Shown here piece by piece: positions 1 to 10,054 of a DNA stretch of 64,000 nt. Each line of letters starts with the position of its first letter. The stretch's first letter is position 1. The stretch covers positions 6,365,685 to 6,429,684 of the forward strand of contig CM022667.1 in the NCBI GenBank assembly GCA_012295275.1, in the 5' to 3' direction. The DNA is from Chrysomallon squamiferum. Its lineage: Eukaryota; Mollusca; Gastropoda; Neomphalida; Peltospiridae. The position numbers and the translations under genes were made by a program. A model generated the notes under the pieces. The model did no database searches, had not been told where the DNA came from, and saw only the letters and a list, made by a program, of their open reading frames with translations.

Positions 1-606
1 CCCATTTTCTTATTTGAAGCTGGGGCTAATGTAACTGTATCTATAATAGTTCTTCTTTCTTTTAGATTAATACGAAACATATTACATTATAATTATGTGA
101 TTATTACGTTATGACTTGGTTATGATATGGGTAATGTTCATTATGTTATAATTACGTAAATGTGTGCATGGTTTGTTATTGTGACAAAATTTAATTTATA
201 ACATAAAAATGTTATAGATTTTTTTAAAGGTATTTTCATTAGATACAAATAGAGGCATAATTACATAACTGTAAAATGTTATACAAGGAATTCAAACATC
301 TGTCTCTATGTTGACATTTTGGGGATTGGATCATTCATTATTTATTTCATTATGTATTTATTTTAATGATAATTAAGCCCTATATGTGCATTTGGTATGT
401 TTGTACTGTGTGCGCATATGTATGTATAAATGTATTTGTGTGTGTGTGTGCGGGGAAGTAGTAATTGTGTTAGAAAATTTCGGTTATTTTTAATTTGTCA
501 TTTTATTTATTAGGTTAATGTAGAGAAAAAACACATTATTTGTTTACCAGTTGTTTTGTTATTATTATTATTACTTTTACAAAAATGAATTTATCTGAAT
601 TTTCAG
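1..606 (+). other. Intron-like sequence, related to the ITIM-gene intron
   Basis: There is no coding exon here. The stretch matches 31605-32213, which continues from an intron fragment (30265-31604) homologous to the intron between cytoplasmic exons of gene A (17820-19010). The homology to gene A fades where gene A has its DDIYSIV exon. Here an Ig exon follows instead, so this looks like an intron fused to a different IgSF segment. Confidence 0.55.
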
Positions 607-853
607 ATGGTCCAGAAAACATTAAACTGAACAGAAGTTCACCAGTAAAGATAATAGAAAACGTGGCTGTTTTGTGTGAGGCAGACTGTGATGAAGTCTG
701 CTCTTACAAGTGGAACTGACAAACAAAGGAAATGAATGATGCTGTACTTTCTTTTACACAAATACATAACAGAGGCTGGAGTTTGTGTGTGTATTGTCAC
801 CAGTGTAAACACAAACAAGTCAAAAATCAAAACTGTTATTTTAGATATAGAGT
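607..853 (+). pseudogene. Broken Ig C2-type exon
   Basis: The acceptor ttttcag precedes a phase-1 reading that starts DGPENIKLNRSSP and continues IIENVAVLCEADCDEVC, with the first Ig cysteine. It meets a TGA after SYKWN near 716. The second half is open in another frame: ITEAGVCVCIVTSV, then KSKIKTVILDIE, with the D/E-x-G-x-Y/C-x-C signature of the second Ig cysteine, followed by donor GTAAGT. The exon is 247 bp, not a multiple of three as expected for a phase 1-1 Ig exon, in line with a net frameshift. The same break is present in the duplicate at 32214-32460, so it predates the duplication. Confidence 0.75.
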
Positions 854-957
854 GTAAGTATCTAACATCATGTACCTTTTTAAAACTGTTACTTGTACAT
901 TATCCAAAAAAACTATTTATTTAAAGTACATTGTAAAAGTTTCTTTCAAGTAACTAT

Positions 958-1290
958 GATTTAAAGCAATATGGTCTACATCTGTATATCTTTACAACCT
1001 AGATTGTAAAACAAAAAGATCTAAATCTTTTTAAGTGATTGTAAAACAGAATGATCTACATCTTTATATCTATGTTTGTAAAAGAATATGGTCTACATCT
1101 TTATATCTTTATAACTATGTTTCTAAAAAAATATGGTCTACATCTTTTTATCTTTATAACTATGATTGTAAAACAATATAGTCTACATCTTTTTATCTTT
1201 ATAACTGTGACTGTAAAACAATATGATCTACATCTTTATATCTTTATAACTGTGACTAAAACAATATGATCTACATCTTTGTATCAAGCT
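958..1290. repeat. Tandem repeat of about 40-45 bp
   Basis: About seven imperfect units contain the pattern 'aaaacaatatgatctacat' followed by 'ctttatatctttataact'. The long open frame across it is only a by-product of the repeat. The duplicate (about 32565-32850) has fewer units. Confidence 0.85.
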
Positions 1291-1987
1291 TCAGGGCTGA
1301 AGCTCTAAATTAATGATGTTTCTGGTTGTTGTTTTCTTGTTGTATTTTTGTTTGTTTGCTTGGGGCGAGGTTATTGTTTTTTCCACTTGTGAATAACAGT
1401 TATTGAATTGATTTTAAATAATTAATAGACAGCAATACCAGTCAAGTATAAAACAACTCAATCACACTCAGAGTAAAAAGAAAATAAGAGTAAAACAGAA
1501 AGAGCTAACAGGAAACCTTATCATCAAATACTATATGTCCCATAGTTTATTTACTTATTCATTTATTTATTTATTTGCTTCATTGAACAGATGCATGTAT
1601 TGTCACAGTATGCAGATTTAATACACAATATGAATAAAGGGCAATTATTTTGTCATGACAGTTTAATTAAAACCATTGACTAATTAGACTAAATCTATTT
1701 TCCATAATTTTCCTTCAACAAGAAATGTTTTCTAAATGCCCCTATTGGCAGTAATCAAAAATGGTTTATCCGAATTCTCTCACATTTGCTATAATTGTCA
1801 GTTTTGTTTATTATAGCTGGGAACATTCAAATATTTCTTAATTTGAATCATTTGTGAAGTAATTACCTTATTGAAGAGTTAGTATTGCTGGCTAAAAATC
1901 ACTATATATATACATAAACTAATTTCCTTTTCTAAATTTCAGTTGTGTTCTTATTATTCATAATCAAAACATATATATATATATATA

Positions 1988-2035
<48 letters not shown>

Positions 2036-2497
2036 TATTATATACATACATAAACTAATTTCCTTTTTTAAATTTCAGTTGTGTTCTTATTACTCATAAT
2101 CAAAATATATATATATATATATTATTATTATTATCATTATTATTATAATATTAGCATTCTTTTTCACCTTTTAATTTTTTTAATATTAATTGATAATAAC
2201 AATGCTTTCGACTGGATTTATCTTACCTAGCTTTCACAGATGTACATAAGTACAAAAATATGCAAACATTCACATATATATATAGAAGATACTCATACTT
2301 AAATTTTATTTCAGCTTACAAATGTACATTATTTGGCTGATTAGTCGAAAGGGTAATTTGAAAAGAAAAAAATTATGACGGATGAAAACTACACAAACAC
2401 ATAGTGATGCATGCATACATCTACAGACACATCTGAAATATTTGAAATAAAGTAAAATCCCATAATTCCCTAATTTTCAGTATTTTGTTTGTTTCAG
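1291..2497. other. Non-coding, AT-rich, with (TA)n and (ATT)n tracts
   Basis: No supported exon is present. It contains a (TA)n/(TTA)n tract at about 1970-2045 and an imperfect local duplication of about 130 bp ('ctaatttccttttctaaatt' at 1918 and again at 2050), each ending in a TA/ATT microsatellite. Confidence 0.6.
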
Positions 2498-2546
2498 ACA
2501 GTTTAACAGGAATCACCTGTCTGTGACGTTCTTCAACAAAGTCAAG
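2498..2546 (+). pseudogene. Short exon, frameshifted copy of the 34052 exon
   Basis: It has acceptor 'gtttgtttcag' and donor 'gtcagt'. The duplicate at 34052-34110 is 59 bp and open; this copy lacks 10 bp ('ctggagtaca'), which shifts the frame and brings in a TGA. The last part (TFFNKVK) is identical to the open copy. Confidence 0.55.
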
Positions 2547-3022
2547 GTCAGTATATACATACCAAGTGTAACAGATTAAAGAATGTCTGAATTAAAGCAG
2601 ACGTGCTGTACGCCTGTGATCTTTGTTTTCAAAATAACAGACACATTTTACACATGAAATACATTGCTTTTTGTTTTTGTTATATTACGTTTCTAACATT
2701 TTCTTTACTCTCAGCAATATATATATATATATATATTATTGTAATTTGTTAGAAAACATATCTTCTATTTTTGTACATTTTATCTGTTAACTCAGATACA
2801 ACAAGAAGACACTCTATTACTCACTCTGTTACTTGTTTACAGTACAAACAATTACTCATCACTGGAAGCTAGAAAAGACTCGTCATAATCTGATCTGTAC
2901 TCACTGTCTATGAAAACTCACAAGTCACAGGCTGAACTCAGATGTGTTTGTCTGTGTCTTGTATTTCATATTTGCTTATTGAATGAACCTGAACTGATGT
3001 CTGACATTTGAGGATGTTTTCA

Positions 3023-3060
<38 letters not shown>

Positions 3061-3338
3061 GTGATACCTCATACACGGTCAAATTTAAGATTAGGCATAA
3101 AATATGAAGTCATCAGCTTGTTTTGTACCTATATATAAAAATAAATTAAGACTGCTGGTTCAATTTACTTTCCATTTACTTGCCAAGAAACCAGGGATTA
3201 ACCAAAATTTCCAGACTCTGGTATATGGTATTTCCAAAAACATTCCAAGAAATAATTTGAAAATTCATAATAAAAGTTGATCTAGCACATAATGGACCTT
3301 ATTGTTTCATGAAATCTTTCAGAATAGTACACATAATG
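2547..3338. other. Non-coding with (TA)n/(GA)n microsatellite
   Basis: AT-rich sequence with TA tracts near 2718 and 3022-3050 and a short GA run at about 3050. The 3022-3065 microsatellite is missing from the duplicate. No exon was recognised. Confidence 0.55.
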
Positions 3339-3679
3339 TTACAGCATTACAACATGTAACAAGAAGCTGCACTCTTTGACTGACACCAACTTGATGTTGT
3401 TTCCTGCTTCACAAGTGTAAAATCCTGTATCCAGACATCCAGCTTCATTCCAGCTGTACTCCACTGACTTGGAGGTGTTCACTTCACGTAGAATGTGTGA
3501 GTTGTTTAACAGTTTGATGTGAGATGCTGGATTACTGTCAACTTCACATCTCAGAGACATAGGAGTGAGTTCATCAACTGTTAACTTTGTAGACTTTGAG
3601 TTTAAAGTGAAAGATGTTATTGACGTCTGAGCTATAACATATGTTAAATTCATTGAAAAATAGACGGTAGCAACATGGA
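3339..3679 (-). CDS. Ig-like domain exon (minus strand), partial gene
   Basis: On the minus strand, after acceptor 'ttttttag' at 3680-3681, a phase-1 reading runs VHVATVYFSMNLTYV, then SKSTKLTVDELTPMSLRCEV (first Ig cysteine) and AGCLDTGFYTCEAGN (D-x-G-x-Y-x-C, second Ig cysteine), to a stop at 3339. This is a C2/I-type Ig domain with two or three N-glycosylation sequons (NLT, NNS, NTS). No good splice donor is visible before the stop, so it may be a terminal exon or the donor may be lost. It belongs with the other minus-strand Ig exons at 4376-5791. The duplicate copy carries a nonsense change. Confidence 0.7.
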
Positions 3680-4066
3680 CTAAAAAAATAAATAAATAAA
3701 TAAATAAACGATTGTATTGCTTATTGTTATTATTATTGTTTTCTCACTGTTACTGATGTAAATAAAGAGATAATGATTAGTGATTCAGAAATAAGACAAT
3801 TGTGACTGGGATTAGTCATTTATCTGTTATGTAATCACCAAGAAATAGTAAAATAATCAAATTTCAATCTTGTACAGCACTTCATACAACATCTAACTTG
3901 TAATATAATATTTAGAATGACAAATTCAATCAAATTTGACTGAATGCACAACTCATAGATTTTAACTGGACAGCTACTTGTCAATTTACGAAAAAAGATA
4001 AATTCATTATAATTATGTTTGTTTTTTCTGGTTTTTTTTTTAAATTTGTTGTAGCTCTTACTTAGT

Positions 4067-4103
<37 letters not shown>

Positions 4104-4375
4104 GTGACTTTTGTTCCAAGTACTATAGTAAAATTACTTCAATACATTATGAGACACATAAAATAATAAACACGAAAGACTGGCTTGATAATGAAAGGAA
4201 TTTAACTGTATCACACATTAGCACACACAAATACACACAGAAAGGTAAACAGAAAAAAATATATTATTCTTACACACAGGCATGATTTTTGACTGTGTAG
4301 TTAACTGTATTTATACAACTATATTCAGTATTATTAATGAATAAAATAAAATTATTATAACAAAACTAAACTCAC
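3680..4375. other. Intron-like, with poly-T and (AAAT)n
   Basis: It lies between minus-strand Ig exons and holds an (AAAT)n run near 3690 and a T run of about 28 at 4071-4098. The lysine-rich open frame across the T run is a low-complexity artefact. Confidence 0.6.
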
Positions 4376-4440
4376 ACAGGACATCCAGTGTAACTGTTGT
4401 GTACTTTGATTTCTTTTAGTTTGTGTAGACTCACGTTTAC
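4376..4440 (-). pseudogene. 3' remnant of an Ig exon (minus strand)
   Basis: Just before the donor GTGAGT (minus strand, ends at 4376) the frame reads KKSKYTTVTLDVL, matching the end of the Ig exon at 607-853 (NKSKIKTVILDIE) in position and sequence. An in-frame TAA lies immediately upstream and the rest of the domain is absent. Confidence 0.5.
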
Positions 4441-4691
4441 TTTTACTCTGTCTTTACAAAGTACAAATAAAAATATCTAGAGTTTCACGTTACATATACA
4501 AATATCTTTTCTATGTTGCATCTAATACAGTAAAAGCAGAATGTTTGGCAACAGAGAAACGTATAGCTTTCTATGCTGTTTATTAAACGGCATTTATTAT
4601 TTACTGGCTTCCTCTTTTCAACTGAAAATATATTATTCACAAACTGTCGATATATTTATGAAAATGGGATGATACATGCAGATAAATTTCT

Positions 4692-4719
4692 GTTAATGCA
4701 CATACAATATAATCTCTCT

Positions 4720-4755
<36 letters not shown>

Positions 4756-4790
4756 ATCTATCAATTTATCTATCTATATAGACATAAATA
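4692..4790. repeat. (TATC)n microsatellite
   Basis: A run of TCTA/TATC units lies between a decayed Ig exon and an Ig-exon remnant. It falls in the segment missing from the second copy of the duplication. Confidence 0.85.
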
Positions 4791-4816
4791 TTTAACAATG
4801 TTCTAGCTGTACTTAC

Positions 4817-5051
4817 AGTAAACATACAGTTCAATCTTCCGATTTTTCTACTGGTATAGTCGGGTTGTTTGCTGTACATTTATATATGTCACCTGTCTAT
4901 TGTCTACTGATGTGTGTCAGAGTTAACTGAGAAATTGTAGAAAGTTTCTTATTCTTCTGTAGGATTACAGAGAGAAGTACAGGTGACTGTCAGTGGGTCA
5001 CCTTCTACAACTCTACCAGGTGATGATGGACTCAGTCTGACACTGGACCAT
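4817..5051 (-). pseudogene. Decayed Ig C2 exon (minus strand)
   Basis: The acceptor 'gaattcag' precedes sequence whose frames read VRLSPSSPGRVVEGDPLTVT then CTSLCNPTEE, a typical start of an Ig C2 domain with its first cysteine. After a stop, another frame reads SQLTLTHISRQ, TGDIYKCTANNP (second Ig cysteine) and IPVEKSED, with in-frame TAG and TGA codons, before donor GTAAGT at 4811-4816. One or more frameshifts and at least two nonsense codons make it a pseudo-exon. It is missing from the second copy of the duplication, where about 700 bp has been lost. Confidence 0.7.
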
Positions 5052-5461
5052 CTGAATTCGAAAATGTGGAAATTGCATAAATAGTATTCAAGAAGTTCAG
5101 AATCATCATTACTGCTTTCAAAACAAAAGTGATTCATGCATCAAAATGTTAAAAAGTTCTTAATGTTAATGTCCAAAACAAAAACAACAACAGCAACAGA
5201 AATATATCTATGTAATTTAAAAAGCGAAAAGAAAAATAATTACTAATAAAACGAAAGAAACATAATGATATGTAATTAATATTTTAAGTCTAGATTGCAA
5301 TTCAAAGACAAATATTGAGAGTGTAAACAATGGATAATTGCGTAAGATTTTTCAAAACACTTTTAAGAGTTGGATGAAAAAAATTTCTGCACATTCCACA
5401 CTGACATATATTCAGAAATGTGATACATTTAAAAAAAATATGATAAACTGTTTTAACTCAC

Positions 5462-5791
5462 ATATTTTAGTTTTTCTACATGTAGATTGAATTCCACGAT
5501 CTCCATCTTGACAAGTCCATATTACAAAGTATGTTGCTGTGTTAAAAGACTGGATAGTGAGAGTAATAGTCTGTGTTGTTGAGTCAATGTGAGCAGAGTA
5601 ACCAGTGAAACCAGACAACAGTCGACATCGAGTATTTTGTGTGCTACACTGAACAACATTTTGTGATGATCCAGAAGTAGGTCGAGAAAAGAGAATTCCA
5701 CTTCTAACAGTACCACTAACTTTACACACCAACAGTGTTCTGTGTCCTTGTTGTCCACCACCCATACACTCAAGTCTTGTAGTAGACTCAC
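5462..5791 (-). CDS. Intact Ig-like exon, phase 1-1 (minus strand)
   Basis: A 330-bp exon lies between acceptor 'attacag' and donor GTGAGTT, phase 1 at both ends and open throughout. The reading starts ESTTRLECMGGGQQGHRTLL, goes through CKVSGTVRSGILFSRPTSG, and near the end has TYFVIWTCQDGDRGIQSTC. Cysteines in LEC/LVC, VQC, TRC and WTC suggest an Ig-like fold with extra disulfides. Its duplicate at 36255-36584 is also intact, with seven base differences, all amino-acid changing. It would be an extracellular domain of a minus-strand receptor whose downstream exons (5051-3339) are partly decayed. No signal-peptide exon was found for it. Confidence 0.75.
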
Positions 5792-6075
5792 CTGTAATTA
5801 TTATTAAATATCAGGTATATCTATTATTTTTAATATTACAGTTATTTTACATTCTGAGTACTTGTTGTACATACAGTCAAGTGTTGTAGTAGCCTCACCT
5901 GTAATTATTATTAAATATCAGGTATATCTATTATTTTAATATTACAGTTATTTTACATACTGTGTACTTGTTGTACATACAGTCGTGTTGTAGTAGTCTC
6001 ACCTGTAATTATTATTAAACAGTAATACCAGGTATATCTATTATTTTTTATATTAGTTTACATACTGTGTACTTG
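5762..6075 (-). repeat. Tandem partial copies of an Ig-exon 5' end
   Basis: Upstream (minus strand) of the 5791 exon start, the acceptor plus the first eight or nine codons are repeated about every 107 bp: exon start at 5791, copy at 5898, diverged copy at 6002. Each copy keeps 'tacag|gtgag...ctactacaa...' then runs into the same intron-like filler. The duplicated locus at 36584-36860 has the same array. Confidence 0.8.
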
Positions 6076-6492
6076 TTATCTACTACTCATAGTTTAAAAT
6101 CACATCATCCACATAGAGACATACCAAAGAAATAATAAAACACTGTGATCTATGGCTGTTGCTCTTGTTGTTTTTAATTTTATATATATTTAATATAAAA
6201 AGACAACAAAACTACTACATCCTGGAGCTCAATCTGTTCATACTATATCGTGACAAGATAATCATAACAAATAATTAATTATTTGGGTTTTTCAATGAAT
6301 TCCATAAATATAATACAGAAAGGCAAGAATAACACTTTGAAAAATTGCTTCTAATAAAAAAGGTCAGTGGTGCAAATTCGGTACTGATGCCGAAAGTGGA
6401 ATATTTTCAGATGACGACAAATTCAAGGAAGCTTGTTTGGTCTAATTGAAAGGTATGAAATACTCCAGTATGATGATTATGTTTTTACCTAG
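6076..6492. other. Non-coding, conserved in both duplicates
   Basis: No exon is firmly supported. A short open stretch near 6365 (reading QWCKFGTDAESGIFSDDDKF) ends in TAA in both copies and lacks a convincing donor, so I do not call it. Confidence 0.45.
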
Positions 6493-6609
6493 GTGTATGA
6501 ATACTCCGAGGGAAAACACTGAAGTTTTCAAGTCCCTTTGCATTCAGAACCAGAAACATACATGTTACAACAAACAAGGAGTTTGGAGCATAAGTGTGAG
6601 TGATTCTAA
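6493..6609 (+). CDS. Candidate internal exon, phase 2-2
   Basis: The acceptor 'tacctag' and donor 'GTAAGT' bound 117 bp that is open when read from phase 2. It reads CMNTPRENTEVFKSLC, then NQKHTCYNKQGVWSISVSDS. The reading joins in frame to the terminal exon at 7386. Both exons remain open in the duplicate (37284-37400, with one visible replacement, P to T). No domain is recognised; three cysteines suggest an extracellular piece. Exon borders are inferred from splice motifs and frame only. Confidence 0.45.
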
Positions 6610-6939
6610 GTAAGTGTATGCAACTGATGATAAAGGGTCAGAGTCCATCAAGACACCTGACTGCAGCCACTGACATCGTAACATGCATTGTATCGCACTG
6701 GAAAGTTGTATTAATGTTATCATTTATTAGCAGTTATTTGTTTGGTTTAGATTTTCAATTGTTTTAATTTCTTTATATTAAATCAACAAAAAAAAAATAA
6801 GAATAAAGATTAAAAGTAACTTTTTTAATGTTAATTATTTTGATGTCCAGCTTATCATTAACTTTTAATTACTTCGTAAAAAATATTTCATCTTTTCATT
6901 AATTGTGTTTACCTAAAATATTTGTGTGTGTTTATTGTT

Positions 6940-6990
6940 GTTGCTGCTGGTGGTGGTGGTGGTGGTGGTGTGTGTGTGTGTGTGTGTCTC
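6940..6990. repeat. (GGT)n-(GT)n microsatellite
   Basis: It consists of TGCTGC, then GGTGGT units, then a GT run. The duplicate has a shorter, different tract at this position (37720-37770). Confidence 0.8.
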
Positions 6991-7385
6991 CGTGTGTCTG
7001 TGTGAAATGGTCATCACTAACGTATCGAAACTGGCATCTAACACTAGAACATCCACAAGTTTTAAACCATAGAAACATAATTATCTAAGAGAAGAAATGA
7101 ATGATTAGAAGATACACCAAAGATACAAGTTTATATTCAAAGAAATAGTCTATATATATTTTGTGTTCTTCAAAGTTATTGTATTATTTCTATTTACTGC
7201 AAAACTGATCTGATATCAACGTACAAGAATAGAACAGAGTTAACAAAGCCAGTGTTCTCCCATATTTCTGTTCAGACAAAATAATCAGATTTTACAAATT
7301 TGTTGAATAAAAAATAATAAACAGTGTATTTATGAATATGTATTCAGCAGTAAAAGTTCCTGCAAGATCAGTTATGTAATTTTAG

Positions 7386-7557
7386 GGTGCTGTCTATAAA
7401 AAATGTAAATATTACTATCGTCACCAATGTGAAACAAGTGAATCATGAACCATCTTCTACCAGACAATTCCTTTCAAGTACTCTGCCAGTTCGTACCTCC
7501 ATCCTCTTGCTTGTCATCCTCTACATCGTTGCCCTTCGTAGGTTTTTTAAGTCTTGA
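7386..7557 (+). CDS. Candidate terminal exon: stalk, TM helix, short tail
   Basis: The acceptor 'taattttag' is followed by a phase-2 reading: VLSIKNVNITIVTNVKQVN, a Ser/Thr-rich stalk with PSSTRQFLSSTLPV, then the hydrophobic helix TSILLLVILYIVAL and a short basic end RRFFKS with TGA. This is the pattern of a type I membrane protein terminus with a tiny cytoplasmic tail. It is spliced in frame from the 6493-6609 exon, and the duplicate (38150-38321) is open with few changes. It would be a receptor form with no tyrosine motif in the tail, unlike the 17400-19682 exons. The gene it belongs to is not identified. Confidence 0.5.
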
Positions 7558-8887
7558 TTATTTACTGAAGTGTCCAGCCCAGGACCACTTCCATCTTCTA
7601 ACATGTTCAGTCACTTTTCTGATTCCAGCTTGCATCATTGTTTATTTTTCACTCAGAGCCTTCTCTGGTCTCCGTTTTGGGTTTTTGTAGCAGTTTGTGT
7701 AAGTTTGCACATGGATAGGTAATTCTTGAGATCTTTGTTATTTCCTTAGCATTTTTGTTTTTTATGTTTGTGTAATAGTAAACAGTAAAAAAAAAAAAAA
7801 GCAATACAATGTGGTGCATGAAATATTTCTGGTAGTCATAAAAATTTCTGAAATTTTTGAAGGCAATAACCATAAAATCAGCAAGTTGAAGTTTCCGCAT
7901 GCTCTGCTAATCATGTGGGTTAATTTAGTTTTGCATTGCAAATTTAGATGGTATTCTTACTCCCCTTAAACTATGCTGTGACAAACTTTTACTTTTTTAT
8001 ATTAATTTTGATTTGGTGGAGGGACAAACAATGTTTCAGTAGCATTAATTTCTGTCTTTTAGCAACTTGGTTGTTAACTTCAGTTCAAATATAACTCTGG
8101 ATCTATGTTTAATGTAAATGGATAAGTAAATGTACAACAGTCAGGGAAGAAATGAAGCCATATATCCTTGTGAGCAGAGGTTATATCAGTGATTGTGGAC
8201 TTAAGCATTCAGTTGTAACAGCCATAATCAATTCAACATTCCCCCCACCCATTATGAAAAATATGACTTTATCAAAAAACTTACTTAATTAAATATATAT
8301 ATAGCATTCGTGCATATTGATATTTACCTGCGGTATTTGTTCGCTGCTGTTGGGATTGATTGTTACTGCTAACAAAAGAATGATAAATAATTGAAATAAT
8401 TGAAATAAATAATCTTTCTTTCTTAAATTTTCACAACAAAAGCTGTTTCACTTTTCAGTGTCCCTTTTGAAGAGGAAAAATACTCTTTCTCAAATACATA
8501 ATTATAATAAATAATTAAATATGTACTTAAAGTAGCAAACGATGTCGGATATGAACGAATTTTTTTTTGTATCGTTTGACATTTTTACTGAAATATTATA
8601 CAGAAATAATGAATTCAAAAATGAAAGAGCACTCACCGATGTAGAGTCGTTATCCCGAAATCACGACACGGTGCAGGAAGTAAATTATCAATAAGCAGGC
8701 ATCGGGACCATTCATTACAATTGAATTAGGTTTTGGTTCGTAAATAACAGCAAACTTGACTGAGATTAGTAAAAGTTGTCAAAACCGGTTTGTAAGACAG
8801 TAAAGCAATAACGTGAAAATAAAGAAATGTTTATGAAATAGAGTTTATGCCATACATTATAACAGTATCAGTTTTTGACAGAATATC

Positions 8888-8890
<3 letters not shown>
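7558..8890. other. Intergenic region upstream of gene A
   Basis: No exon is recognised. It includes a short poly-A (about 7787) and short TA runs. Parts (7960-8150 and 8600-8860) are also conserved upstream of gene B (about 24355-24500 and 24950-25150) and gene C, so the block belongs to the repeated 5' flank of the receptor genes. Confidence 0.55.

Positions 8891-8924
<34 letters not shown>
8891..8924. repeat. Poly-T tract
   Basis: A run of about 34 T lies just upstream of the conserved 5' block of gene A. The corresponding site before gene C is a shorter, interrupted T-rich stretch. Confidence 0.9.
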
Positions 8925-8925
<1 letters not shown>

Positions 8926-8944
8926 ATTGCCTTTTTCATTTTTT

Positions 8945-9005
8945 CGACTAAACCAGTTGGCTTGAAAGGAGTCGCCCAAATAAACTCATTTGTGTAAGCA
9001 GGAAA
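8945..9005 (+). promoter_or_regulatory. Conserved 5' flank / 5' UTR of gene A
   Basis: The block 'ctaaaccagttggcttgaaa' followed by 'tcgcccaaataaactcattt' and 'gtgtaagcaggaaa' is nearly the same before the ATG of genes B (about 25268-25327) and C (about 39765-39823), although surrounding introns diverge. It probably holds the core promoter and 5' UTR. The 'aaataa' could act as a weak TATA element, which is only a guess. Confidence 0.45.
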
Positions 9006-9069
9006 ATGGCGTCTGATTTGAGGTGTATGTTTCTGTGGATATTTCTTCTACATATTGATATTTGCTTAG
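9006..9069 (+). CDS. Gene A exon 1: signal peptide
   Basis: This 64-bp coding exon begins at ATG in the context gaaaATGG and encodes MASDLRC then MFLWIFLLHIDICLG, a classic signal peptide (short n-region, hydrophobic LWIFLL core, small residues before the expected cleavage). It ends in phase 1 at donor GTTAGT. The phase matches the Ig exon at 10055 (phase 1). Copies B (25328) and C (39824) have the same length, start and phase, which supports the chosen ATG. Confidence 0.88.
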
Positions 9070-10054
9070 GTTAGTTTTTACACTGGGATGGATGTTGTTG
9101 TTTCAGTGTTTGTGTAAATAATTAATTTCACTATTATTAGGAAATCTTGCAGTTTAGGTCACTGATCAGAAAACTGTGAGACAGGTTCCCGTTATACGTA
9201 CTTAGTAGTAAGATAACAAATATTTTGCCGGTATTGTTGGTATTGCGAACGTATTTCCGATAATAAAATGTACAAATACAAATATTTGTGTGACTTAAAA
9301 GTTAAGGTTTATACATAAGAATTATGATCCGATGTCGCTTTACCACTGCAAATGGCACTGATATGTGATAATGTTATAAAGTTACACTGACTGGTAAATT
9401 TTCAGTTTAGATCTGCCACATCTTAAGAAATAATTTTCTAAGTATTCTTTATTTTTTATTTATTATTATTATTTTTAACTGCTAGAAAGTAACTGAAAAA
9501 AAAAGGTAACAATAAAAAATAAAATAATAAAATAAGGAATAGGGAATAGCTGAAGAATGAAAATAAAAATGTTATGCTGTATGTACCTTAGCCACTTTAT
9601 ATTACAGCACTGTATTTTATCTATGAACACAACATTATATTTGGTTGTTGAATATTTATCTGTGTTTTCTTATTATTTCTAATTATCCTGAAATGTTGTT
9701 ATTGAGTTGGTGCATACCATATCACACATATTGTAAATAATTAAATAATTATGATTTTGATCTTTGAATTTGACAGCTTGTAACTGGTGATCTATAAACA
9801 GTATTGGTGGAGGTACATAAATAATGCTTAGGCATTTTAATGTGTGTTCAGTTTATTTATAATGTTTTGATCAATAATTAATATCTAAGAAATATACTTT
9901 AGAAACACAAAAATTAAAATTAATGAATTTACAAAAACAATAAAAAACAAAAACCAACCAAATTAAATACAAGTTTAATGCATCAGAAATATGATTTTTT
10001 AAATTTATTGTCCTTTTTTAATTATTTATTTATTTTTTGTTTCATGTCTTGTAG

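Noticed and set aside
639-830. 63-residue minus-strand frame opposite the 607-853 Ig exon (also at 32246)
   Set aside because: The plus strand carries the recognisable Ig signature and splice sites; the minus frame is a shadow.
958-1290. CRISPR-like array (also 16940-17140 and 20957-21137)
   Set aside because: Units are contiguous tandem repeats without unique spacers, in eukaryotic intron or intergenic DNA.
1316-1396. Short frame MFLVVVFLLYFCLFAWGEV resembling a signal peptide
   Set aside because: No donor or downstream exon in phase, 26 codons only, and T-rich DNA gives such frames by chance.
3835-4119. Lysine-rich 94-residue minus-strand frame
   Set aside because: It depends on a poly-T run and is not preserved in the duplicate, where the run is shorter.
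6365-6460. Open stretch reading QWCKFGTDAESGIFSDDDKF
   Set aside because: It ends in TAA in both duplicates and no donor in the needed phase was found.
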